A DNA stretch of 64,000 bases from Saxidomus purpurata (Eukaryota > Mollusca > Bivalvia > Venerida > Veneridae). The stretch is taken from NCBI GenBank assembly GCA_022818135.1, contig JAFMSR010000039.1, positions 62,001 through 126,000 of the forward strand. The letters run 5' to 3'. Shown here piece by piece: positions 46,567 to 54,660 of this stretch (position 1 is its first letter; each line of letters begins with the position of its first letter). The position numbers and the translations under genes were made by a program. The notes under the pieces were generated by a model. That model was not told the origin of the DNA. It made no database searches and saw only the letters and a program-made list of their open reading frames with translations.

Positions 46567-46582
46567 GGTCCTTTTCAGGACC
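46567..46582 (+). terminator. Gene c histone-type 3' stem-loop, proximal
   Basis: ACCAAC precedes GGTCCTTTTCAGGACC, followed by ACCT. All six stem pairs hold and the loop is TTTC. It matches the consensus GGYYCTTTTCAGRRCC with correct CAA and ACC flanks. It is 22 bases after the stop. Confidence 0.85.
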
Positions 46583-46589
46583 ACCTAGC

Positions 46590-46605
46590 GGCCCTTATTA
46601 AGGCC
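46590..46605 (+). terminator. Gene c histone-type 3' stem-loop, distal
   Basis: AGC precedes GGCCCTTATTAAGGCC, followed by ACCC. Five of six pairs hold and the loop is changed. It is a second, weaker copy 8 bases after the first, mirroring the doublet of gene a. Confidence 0.65.
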
Positions 46606-46616
46606 ACCCAATATAT

Positions 46617-46629
46617 TTCGAAAGAAATA
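46617..46629 (+). promoter_or_regulatory. Gene c downstream purine box (U7-type HDE)
   Basis: TTCGAAAGAAATA lies 12 bases after the distal stem-loop, within CACCCAATATATTTCGAAAG. The same phrase in near-identical form follows gene a on the other strand. Confidence 0.65.
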
Positions 46630-46804
46630 CCTTCAGTCATTGTCTCAAATCAAATATATAAAAGATATAGTCTAAAATTCCCTTTTAAAAAAGAATCCTA
46701 TTATCAATATCATTATTAAAATAAAATACTTGAGATCCTAAGCATTTAAACCTGACCATGATTGAAATACCATGTGCTATAGCTTCTTTGCTAGACGAGT
46801 AAGT

Positions 46805-46950
46805 ATGGTGGTTTAGACAGCCTCATATGAGAAAAGAGGCAGACTAAGCAATGCAGCGAGTAGGTGTACGGCTAGGACGTGTAAGAGACCTACGTGCAAG
46901 AAGTTTAGCTTGTATGACTCGGGCAAGACCCGGCTTAAAACAACAACCAA
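46805..46950 (+). pseudogene. Viral gene d: small Arg/Lys-rich core-like protein
   Basis: Two basic frames overlap here. From an ATG at 46805 a frame with an early TAG (46814-46816) continues as a Lys/Arg/Cys/Ser-rich sequence with CKRPTCKK. From an ATG at 46851 another reads MQRVGVRLGRVRDLRARSLA. Neither stops before the stem-loop at 46952, so at least one indel has occurred. Size (about 40-48 residues) and charge recall the small basic DNA-condensing core proteins of adenovirus-like viruses. The match is in composition only. Confidence 0.45.
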
Positions 46951-46951
46951 C

Positions 46952-46967
46952 GGCCCTTTTAAGGGCC
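46952..46967 (+). terminator. Gene d histone-type 3' stem-loop
   Basis: ACCAAC precedes GGCCCTTTTAAGGGCC, followed by CACC. All six pairs hold and the loop is TTTA. It is a near-perfect histone stem-loop. The purine box TTCGAAAGATAAA follows at 46979-46991. Confidence 0.85.
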
Positions 46968-46978
46968 CACCAACACAG

Positions 46979-46991
46979 TTCGAAAGATAAA
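46979..46991 (+). promoter_or_regulatory. Gene d downstream purine box (U7-type HDE)
   Basis: TTCGAAAGATAAA lies 11 bases after the stem-loop, sharing TTCGAAAGA with genes a and c. The spacing is right for U7-directed cleavage a few bases after the stem-loop. Confidence 0.65.
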
Positions 46992-47084
46992 AACATCTTA
47001 GTATATAGTAAAACAAAGTACACGTGCATTGTTTATATCTGTCGACCGATCCTGCTTTTCCTAACCTGCACGCTGACTGGAAAT

Positions 47085-47165
47085 AGCTTTTTGTCTCCTT
47101 TGTCGTGATTGGTTCTCTTTGTGCTACGTAAAAATTTAGGTGAATCCAACTCTGGTGCATAAAAG
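47085..47165 (+). promoter_or_regulatory. Gene e promoter
   Basis: It repeats the gene c promoter: GTCTCCTTTGTCGTGATTGG (47093-47112, inverted CCAAT at its end), TAGGTGAATCCAACTCTGG, and TATA-type GCATAAAAG (47158-47166). The first CCAAT is degraded to GACTGG (47075). The distance from CCAAT to TATA (about 46 bases) equals that of gene c. The ATG is at 47208. Confidence 0.75.
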
Positions 47166-47207
47166 TGGTAGGTTCTTTACAATTTATATTCATTTTACTA
47201 TTTCACC

Positions 47208-47438
47208 ATGGGATGGAAAAAAATCTTGAAGCGTTTGCTGTGTGTGCGTGGTGAAGAGGAAGAGTCTTGGATTGATCGTGAGATCGGGAAAAGACAGAGG
47301 GAGGCAGCCCTGAAGGCTTTTTTTGCCAGGAGAGGAGTGGAGTGGCCACGAAGGCGATCTCCATGCCATCTTAATTACCACCATCTGATCCCCAAAATCA
47401 ACAAGGGGGACAAGAAAGTGAACAACTTTATACCCTGA
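47208..47438 (+). CDS. Viral gene e: intact 76-residue basic protein
   Basis: This gene is unbroken. It begins MGWKKILKRLLC, a short amphipathic basic helix with Gly at position 2 (N-myristoylation is conceivable). An acidic EEEE patch, an Arg/Lys-rich middle (KRQREAALKAFFARRG) and a basic tail follow. It has its own CCAAT/TATA promoter, a 40-base leader and a perfect histone-type stem-loop 38 bases after the stop. No known family comes to mind. A membrane- or nucleic-acid-binding role is suggested by composition only. It is the best candidate for a still expressible gene. Confidence 0.65.
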   Translation: MGWKKILKRLLCVRGEEEESWIDREIGKRQREAALKAFFARRGVEWPRRRSPCHLNYHHLIPKINKGDKKVNNFIP

Positions 47439-47475
47439 GCTGAGTTATCGGGGTTGTAAACTTCCCCAAACCAAC

Positions 47476-47491
47476 GGCCCTTTTCAGGGCC
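47476..47491 (+). terminator. Gene e histone-type 3' stem-loop
   Basis: ACCAAC precedes GGCCCTTTTCAGGGCC, followed by AAAC. All six stem pairs hold with loop TTTC, the exact consensus. A clear GAAAGA box is not seen after it. R copy 7 begins 40 bases further on and may have displaced it. Confidence 0.85.
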
Positions 47492-47530
47492 AAACAAAAT
47501 AATTACAGGTTCAGTCAAGGGATCAAGTGC

Positions 47531-47583
47531 GAGGCTGCGTTTTTGGTACGTGGCATTCCCTGTTTGATATTATTTTTGTTTTT
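47531..47583 (+). mobile_element. Element R copy 7, 53-bp stub
   Basis: GAGGCTGCGTTTTTGGTACG through CCTGTTTGATATTATTTTTG and T4, the extreme 3' end of R. Copy 8 follows directly in the same orientation. Confidence 0.85.
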
Positions 47584-47733
47584 ATGTGTGTGTGTGTGCG
47601 TGGTTGTGTGTCGTGTGTGTGTGCGTGTGTGTGTGTGTTGGTGGTGTGCACTTCTGGGTGCTGTGGGGTTCGTTTTGGGGAGGCTGCGTTTTTGGTACGT
47701 GGCATTCCCTGTTTGATATTATTTTTGTTTTCT
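47584..47733 (+). mobile_element. Element R copy 8, head-to-tail with copy 7
   Basis: It starts inside the TG tract (ATGTGTGTGTGTGTGCG), then GGTGGTGTGCACTTCTGGG and the 3' end with TATTATTTTTGTTTT. Its 5' truncation point touches the T-rich tail of copy 7. It separates gene e from the polymerase gene. Confidence 0.85.
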
Positions 47734-48599
47734 CTCTTTACCATCCAGGGTTAAATTTTGGTATTCACATTCCGTTCAATCATGCCGGGAACATCACAAA
47801 GGATCGATAGCTGGACGAGTGTGAACGTGTAACGCAGAGTTATTAATACTTTAAGATCCATGATTGCTCAAATAACACACATCTCTATGCCTGAGGGGTC
47901 TGGAAAGAACAGACGATCCAGGCATCATAGGTCATATGTGAGTATTCGGCAGCTGACCCGCCTCAAACGAAGTGTCGTTACCATTGGGAACATCGGAGAC
48001 AGTATGTGGTTGGCTCGAGCGAATGTGGTGGGGATGTGTCATGAGAACAAACAAGACACGGACGAATGGTGAAAACGATGAAACCTGGTGCGACAGTCTG
48101 AGAGAAACTGACAGAAGAGAGACGCTAAAGCCTTACTGGATCGAGTTGGGATCGGATGTGACCCGTCGTGTGATGTGAATGAATACAAGACAATTCAAGA
48201 GTTTTGTATCCTGTCTTTGTGATCAAGATCCTTTCACAACATGCGAAAATTGAATTAGAGTATGACCCGACGCAACAAGGTGATTCACGTACCACCATCA
48301 TAATCATTTTGACTCTATCGTGTCCATAACAGGCTTTGCAGGTGTGAGCTATTATAGCGAATACTGTAATGTGGGTTATTACAGCAAGTAAAACCACCGT
48401 TGTTCAAACATGTGTATGTGTTATGCATCACAAATCTGCGAACAAGTCGGAATAGGGATTTTCTGTGATACCTGTTGACGGTGGTTCCGAAGCCCTACCT
48501 GTCATCAAAACCAAAAGGCGCTTCAAGGAAAAGCCAAGAAGACCATCTGTCAAACCGTGTACAAATGACCCCATTGTTCCCAGAAGGTCGTGAGTAACA

Positions 48600-49358
48600 A
48601 AAAACCAAAAATAATATCAAACAGGGAATGCCACGTACCAAAAACGCAGCCTCCCCAAAACGAGCCCCACAGCACCCAGAAGTGCACACCACCAACACAC
48701 ACACACACGCATGCACGCACACACACACACACACACACACATACACTACCAACACACACTAGCATACAAAGCAAACACACGAGGACAAAACGAACAATTA
48801 AAGGAACACAGTGGGGCACCGCCTTGGAACGGTCAGTGGCAAAAACACCACTGGGGAGCTTAAACCGGTTTATGGTGCGCACCCAACCTCACTCTTACCC
48901 CCACCATGTTCCAAAGTCACAGGACAGTGTAAATAAAAGTAATCCCTGCTAGGTGAATCTCTAACACACGCAATGGAAACAAAAGGCATGGTATGTAAAA
49001 CACAAAAATATGCTCGTGTATAAATATATAAAAAGCAAACCTTGAGAACCAAAAAACGTATGTACTCAATACCTTTGCAGAAGGCAGAGCACCAAGAGAA
49101 ACACCCTTAAGGGCCCGAAGAAACAGGCCAGAGGACAGAAATCAAAACAGTTTCGTCCCAGTGGGATTTAAAAACTGCCAATCACAGAGTCCTCCCCCTC
49201 TTCCGTCAGACACAATCAAATAGGGATGCATAGCGTCCAACTGTAAACGGGTTGAACACCAAACATGCGGTGTGTCTCAAAACAGTTGGGTCGTAACCTC
49301 TTTTAACAAAACGTTTTATAATTTTAGCAAATACAGTTGGAAAATTGCCATGACCCAA
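48600..49358 (-). mobile_element. Element R copy 9, inside the polymerase gene
   Basis: The reversed R copy runs from CCAAAAATAATATCAAACAG to TTGCCATGACCCAA, where homology with R6 stops. It contains the CA tract (about 48697-48740) and the 3' half of the RT-like C-terminus. It splits the viral polymerase between its N-terminal region and exonuclease domain. It is very similar to R6 over 700 bases. Confidence 0.9.
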
Positions 49359-51235
49359 GCCTCATCTGTGTGCCAGCACAAAGACAGGTAAATTTTGTCA
49401 AAAAATTGTGATGCCTGACCACGATTGCTACATCCCTACCTATCAGTCGCCAGAGAAGGGAAACAAACTATAAATCATGGTGCCGTCTACGATTTTGAAT
49501 GCCGGTTTGAAACGGGTGAACACATTCCGAATTTTTGTGTAGCCCAACGACCCTGTGGAGACTGCATACGAAAGCAAGTGAGTAAGATGAAGGTTAAGAT
49601 GCTCAGTTCATTTTCAGACATGTGGTGAACAAGGACACAGAGATGAATGGAAGTAAGATCTAACTGATGAAAATGTATGAAATTCAATTCATTGATTCAC
49701 TCAGCTACTTAAGCATGCCGCTATTCCGCCTTCCCAAAGACGTTTGGGCTCACAGAAATGGCAAAAGCCTGGTTTCAATTCTGTGCCAACACGTCATAAT
49801 TCCAAACTACGTGGGATTTATGTTACCACTGGAGTATTATAAACCCGGCAGAATGAAACCTGAACAGCGGAAGGTCTTCCTGGCATGGTAACAAGAACAT
49901 AGGCGAGATGTTTTTGATTTTCAAACAGATATGGAATCCTACTGCCTATCAAATGTGGATATTTAAGGGCATGGATGCGGGGAGTTTCGCCAATCGTTTT
50001 ATAGCAGTGATCAGCTAGATTCGTTCACCGAAGCAACCACACTGGCTCAAGCCTGTAATAAAGCTTGGCGAAAGAACTCTATGACTTTTAACAGTCTAGG
50101 GATCAAACCAGATGGTTGCTATCCCACGAAAGTCAAGTATTTGATCAAAGCCATACGATGGATTCAGTTATTGGCTATCCAATAGGGTCATTCTATTCAC
50201 TATGCCATCAATGGTGGAGAAGTGAAAATAGGACCCTACTTTGTGGATGGGTTCGATCCCGAAGGCAACGTCGTGTTTTAATTCTTAGGAAGCCCGTTTC
50301 ACGGATGTCCTGACTGTTACCCAGACAAAGAAACGGTGAACCCGTTTACACTCAAAACGAAGGCAGTGCTTTACGGAGACGGAACAAAGGACATCGAATA
50401 AGACAAGGGTACGCCATGTATTCACTTTGGGATTGTCATTTTGACAAGTACTGGAGAAACGATCCTGTTAACCAACCTGTGCTGAATCAGCTAGGCCACC
50501 CACGCTTAATCATTCAAGAAGCCATTCAAGTAGAGGCTATTCGAAACTACCGTGGCTTAATTTAGTGTCAAGTATTACCACCTCAAGATCTATGGATGCC
50601 TGTATTCCCGGTGCATTGCAACCACAAGCTGGTCTTAACGTTATGTCGCACCTATCTTAACAAGAATGCTGTGTGTGTACCCATGCCGTATCAGACAGAG
50701 CCCTGGTAGGCACATGGACCTCTGTGGAGTTACAGAAGCCGCTTGACAAAGAGTACCAGATCTTAGGTGTGTATCATGTGTGGCATTGAGACCAATGGAG
50801 CAAGGACGTTTAACAACAGTACATTGACAAGGACTTAAAAATGAAACAGGAAACCAGCGGCTATACGTACAGGGTTCAAACACCAGTAGAGGAAGTCACA
50901 TTCAAGCAAGAGTATTGGAAAGCGGAAGGGATACAACTAGAACAGGTCCACAAACATCCTGGCAAAAGGGCTTTCACAAATACCATGCTCAACTTTCTGT
51001 GGTGCAAGAATGCCCAGAGAAACATACTGCATTAGACCGAGTACAACGCTAGCCTCGAACGATACCATGAGTTATTGTCGGATTCTCAGATCAAAGTGCA
51101 ACATGTGGAGATGTTTGATCATGACTAGTTTAATTGGTGAATTTTACGGATCAGAGTGACTTTGAACCTCATACCTCCTCCAATGTAGTCGTCGCCTCCT
51201 TTGTGACAGCCTATGCTCGCTAAGAACTCTATGCC

Positions 51236-51676
51236 GTGCAAGAACGCCTGGGCGATCGTGTTTTGTATTTTGATACAGACAGCTGTATGTTCATTCACGA
51301 TCCTGAACAGTACAACATTCCTATTGTAGACAGTCGACTAGGTCGATGGACCAACGAGGTTCCAAACGGACACATTGTCAAGTTTGTTGGACTAGGGCAT
51401 AAGAACTATGGCTATGAATACACAGAAAATAGAGAGAGACAGACAAAATGTAAAGTCAAAGGCATTACTTTGGAATACGATAGCACAAACCTCGTCAATT
51501 TTGACGCCATGGTGAATTGTGTACAGGTCCGCGAATACTATTCGTTGGTCATGGAGTATCCATCTCACATCAAACGTCACCGGGACTGTAAAGTGACCAG
51601 GGAAAACCAGACCAAAACCTTTCGATCAGTTTATACCAAACGTATGGTGGTGAAGGACTTTATGACGGTACCTTAA
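51236..51676 (+). pseudogene. Polymerase C-terminal open piece (palm and thumb)
   Basis: This is the longest unbroken piece of the polymerase (146 codons). It holds the second catalytic Asp pair in YFDTDS, then LGRWTNEVPNG, GHKNYGYEY and KCKVKGITL, in the order usual for protein-primed family B polymerases near the C-terminus. It ends with TAA at 51674-51676. The upstream stop at about 51224 cuts it off from the rest. Confidence 0.85.
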
Positions 51677-51711
51677 GGTTACACTTACCATTCATAGGGA
51701 GTAGGTGAACC

Positions 51712-52116
51712 ATGGCAAACGTATTACCTCCAACTCTAAGACGATATGTGTTTACTGATTATAGTATAGATTACAAATATTCGACAAGAAAGGTAGCGGG
51801 GTATGCCGGTGTCTCCTACAGTTATAACGTCAGTCAGTACATGCTACAATGTCAGTCTTGTGGGTCGGAATGGGACTATGAAGATGTAGCGCAAAACAAC
51901 ATGCCGAACCGCGACAAGATTCGTAGCTGGTCTTGCATAGATTGTCATCGATACCTCTGTTACTGCCACGGATGCAGGTATATTAAGCAACTTTATGTAA
52001 ATATGAAGGGGTATTGTCTCCGTTGCTTCTATTGGCATGACTTTGAGTATCCACGTAAGCAAGAACGTTACCGGTATCAGTTGGATAACCCAATGCGAAT
52101 AACCCTAGGAGGATGA
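51712..52116 (+). CDS. Viral gene f: intact Cys-rich protein, 134 residues
   Basis: The frame is unbroken, 36 bases after the polymerase stop. The N-terminus MANVLPPTLRRYVFTDY matches the gene b N-terminal pattern. Residues 30-105 hold eleven cysteines in CQSC, CIDCHRYLCYCHGC and CLRC clusters, arranged like a treble or ring-type zinc-binding module. The end is Tyr/Arg-rich. Gene g repeats the zinc module. No stem-loop follows. Zinc binding is inferred from spacing, and the family is unknown to me. Confidence 0.6.
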   Translation: MANVLPPTLRRYVFTDYSIDYKYSTRKVAGYAGVSYSYNVSQYMLQCQSCGSEWDYEDVAQNNMPNRDKIRSWSCIDCHRYLCYCHGCRYIKQLYVNMKGYCLRCFYWHDFEYPRKQERYRYQLDNPMRITLGG

Positions 52117-52373
52117 GATTGATAAGAGTCATAGGGCATGCCGGTGTCTACTACAATTATGAGGGGCGGGAGTACATCTTAGAATGTAAGAGTTGTGTTG
52201 CCCCGTGGCCATATGAAAATCGAGCGCCAAACGACATGCCGGACCACAACAAGAGTCGTCGCCAGTTTTGCTGTAAATGCTATCGATACAAATGTTACTG
52301 CCGCAGATGCAGGCGGCGTGATGGATGGCATTTCAACAATATGTCTCCGTTGCTAGTCAATACAGAGATATGA
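52113..52373 (+). CDS. Viral gene g: tandem paralogue of gene f, 86 residues
   Basis: The ATG overlaps the gene f stop by four bases (ATGA). The first 70 residues align with f residues 26-95: GHAGVYYNY against GYAGVSYSY, ECKSC against QCQSC, CCKCYRYKCYCRRC against CIDCHRYLCYCHGC. The N-terminal VLPP segment is missing. The last 15 residues are out of frame relative to f, since the DNA for the final Cys-x2-Cys (TGTCTCCGTTGC at 52340-52351) is still present, so a small indel altered the end. It is probably a decayed duplicate. Confidence 0.55.
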   Translation: MRLIRVIGHAGVYYNYEGREYILECKSCVAPWPYENRAPNDMPDHNKSRRQFCCKCYRYKCYCRRCRRRDGWHFNNMSPLLVNTEI

Positions 52374-53199
52374 TGAGCCATGTTTATAAGACAAGGAGAC
52401 AACATTTTGAACTACATAAACCATCATGATCCCATATTTATTTTGTTTGTGTCATACTACTAAAAAGAAAAAAAACAAAACTTTTTTCCTATTAAGTATA
52501 CGATGATTACTAAAACGATTTGTGCAAAGTGTTTCATTTTAGTAAGTGGACTAATTGCTTTCATGAAATTGTTTTATTTACGAAATGCTGAAACAGCACT
52601 TGTCAATAGAGCTGTCTCTAAACTCAGAAAACTGCACCCAAGGTAAACAATATAATTCAAATATGTACTAATTGTTTCAGGATGTTTTTATCAATAGTGT
52701 TCCATTTTTAACATTCGCCTGAATAATTTTATATATCATTTTTATTCTACGAGCCGTAACATTGTCATTGACACTACGTATTCTTTATTTTAAGAAAAGA
52801 TGCAATCGGTTTTTTACCATTCCAAATTTCATTACAAAACGTATCCAGGATCGTCTAGTTTCTACACTCAACCGGTTTAGAAACGCAAAAGTTGAAAACA
52901 TTTATTCTAACAGTGTTATCGTGTTTCAAATTTATTCAAATCGCATACACAACAAAAACAATATAAAATTGAATTCTTGTTAAACTTTCAATAATTCATC
53001 GCAAAAATTGACTGAAATAGGAATAAAAACAAACGCGTTATTCAAATAAAAATATTCAACAGGGGAAATCTTTGCGTTTCTAAACCGGTTAAGTGTACTT
53101 CAAAAGAAATTGCTGAATGTACAAATGTTTTAAGTTAACAATATGAACCTCTCCGAAAATAGTGAGGTTTTTTGACTTCCAAATTTAAAGGCAGGACTT
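52374..53199. other. Right border region, non-coding
   Basis: The GC content falls back to the AT-rich background near 52440. No terminal inverted repeat or target duplication matching the left side (near 42,500) could be found by eye. A 73-codon plus frame at 52762-52983 has no motif. Confidence 0.5.
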
Positions 53200-54660
53200 A
53201 ACTATATTTATTTTGTTCTTCTACAGGTCATCAATGTCTAAATTATAGCCATGGCATATACCAAGCTATTTAAAAAAAATCTGTTGGTTCAAATAATTTC
53301 ATTGATAGCTGAATTTGTGGATTTATTTTTTCATATAAATAACCCATTGGTTTTCTCTTTGTTCATTTTTGCCCCTGAGGATCGTAGATGCTAAGATCTT
53401 GAAATATATGAGGAACCGTTTGCAAATAATTGTGTATCATCTAGGTACTGATCAATATTTGCCTGAATTGATGTGCCATTTACTGAGGGTAGACTAATAT
53501 CTGTTATATTTATGTTATCACGTATTTTGTATTCTATACTTTTGTAAACATAAAATTATCCATTTCCATTCGTATCGGTCGGAAAGCCTTTGTTTGGTCG
53601 AAAATATTGTAAGCCCTTCATTTTCAATGTCTGCTTAATCATTTTTGTATTGAAGAATACTTTTTGCTTTTTTTAAGCTTCTCTTTCTCTATTTTTGTAT
53701 AAAAGAGAAATAATGCCTCTTTACTAAGAATCATAGCATATTTTCATCAAGAATTCTTCTACTACTTCTAGAAAGTCACATTTTATTAAGTACAAATATT
53801 CTGCTGAAAGTTATTTACTGTTTTTTATAGTTCTACTATGCATATGTTATTTTCTAGTTGTAACATATACATTCAGAGTTTTTTGTTTGCTTCTACTAGA
53901 GATAACAATGTATAAGCGGAAGCTATATTAACTCATTCTGATTTGAAAAGCCCATTTATAAAATTGTCTTTGATAATTAAAGATGTAACTTATTTCTGAT
54001 TTACTGGTTAGTTCTCCGTTGTTCGTCAATATTTTCGACCATACCTTTCGTTTTTCTAAATTGAAACAATAACTCATTGTTTCCATGTACTTACTTATTT
54101 TACTTTTCACCTGATCTTTCAAAAATTCTTTTTTACCGAATAGTATTCAATCGTTAGTTGTTTCATTTTATAGTTAGTCATGCTCATCTTTCCTTTTTCG
54201 TGTTAAACCTATTTTTGTCGGAAACCCAAGATAACCAGAATTCCTAAAAAAGCTATACACAAGTACATACTAGAGTTGGTGGATTAATTTTGGTATTATT
54301 TTTTCTATTTTGCTCATTGTTTTTAAATTTTCATACAATAGGTAGTTTTATTATTTGTATTGTTGCAATAGGTTTTTAAGTGCTTAATTCTTACAGAATG
54401 ATACTATTTTATATTTGGTTTTCCTCTAATCTTTTATACAGTATTATTTCACATCTTAATATCTTTGGCATTGTCCATTTTAATAAAATGAGATTTATTT
54501 TCTATTTAAGTACCACAAATGTCTTTCTTTTCAATACCGTTTGCTTTGTTTTTATGAAATTGCTTTCATTGTCATATATGATATAACACTATATTCAAAG
54601 GACCACAATGGAAATAAGAGTTTATCCATACTCTATTTTGTGTTATCCTTTGCACATAAT
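53200..54660. repeat. Very decayed LINE-related sequence
   Basis: On the minus strand 53928-54122 reads LEKRKVWSKILTNNGELTS and QRQFYKWAF, resembling the endonuclease-RT linker of LINEs. On the plus strand at 54598-54655 a hairpin AAGGACCACAATGG...TTTTGTGTTATCCTTT matches the 3'-UTR hairpin of LINE-E. Two different remnants may overlap. No catalytic motif survives. Confidence 0.35.

Larger units (their letters stand above)
47782..51676 (+). pseudogene. Viral family B DNA polymerase (protein-primed type), broken
   Basis: A gene of about 3.1 kb (some 1,040 codons once R9 is subtracted) is spread over all three frames with many stops and shifts. The N-terminal part (47782-48200) has GNIGDSMWLARANVVGMCH and GCDPSCDVNEYKTIQEF, a pre-exonuclease region I know from Polinton/adintovirus polymerases. 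R copy 9 interrupts it. Then follow Exo I YDFEC (49488-49502), GEHIPNFCVAQRPCGDC, FTEATTLAQACNKAWRKN (about 50017-50075) and PFHGCPDCYPD (50294-50326). The palm box YFDTDS is at 51266-51283 and KVKG at 51452-51463. It would copy linear viral DNA from a terminal protein. No histone-type stem-loop follows it. Confidence 0.85.

Noticed and set aside
46813..47193. 126-codon minus-strand frame opposite viral gene d
   Set aside because: It runs antisense through the perfect stem-loop and purine box of gene d and has no promoter or motif of its own.
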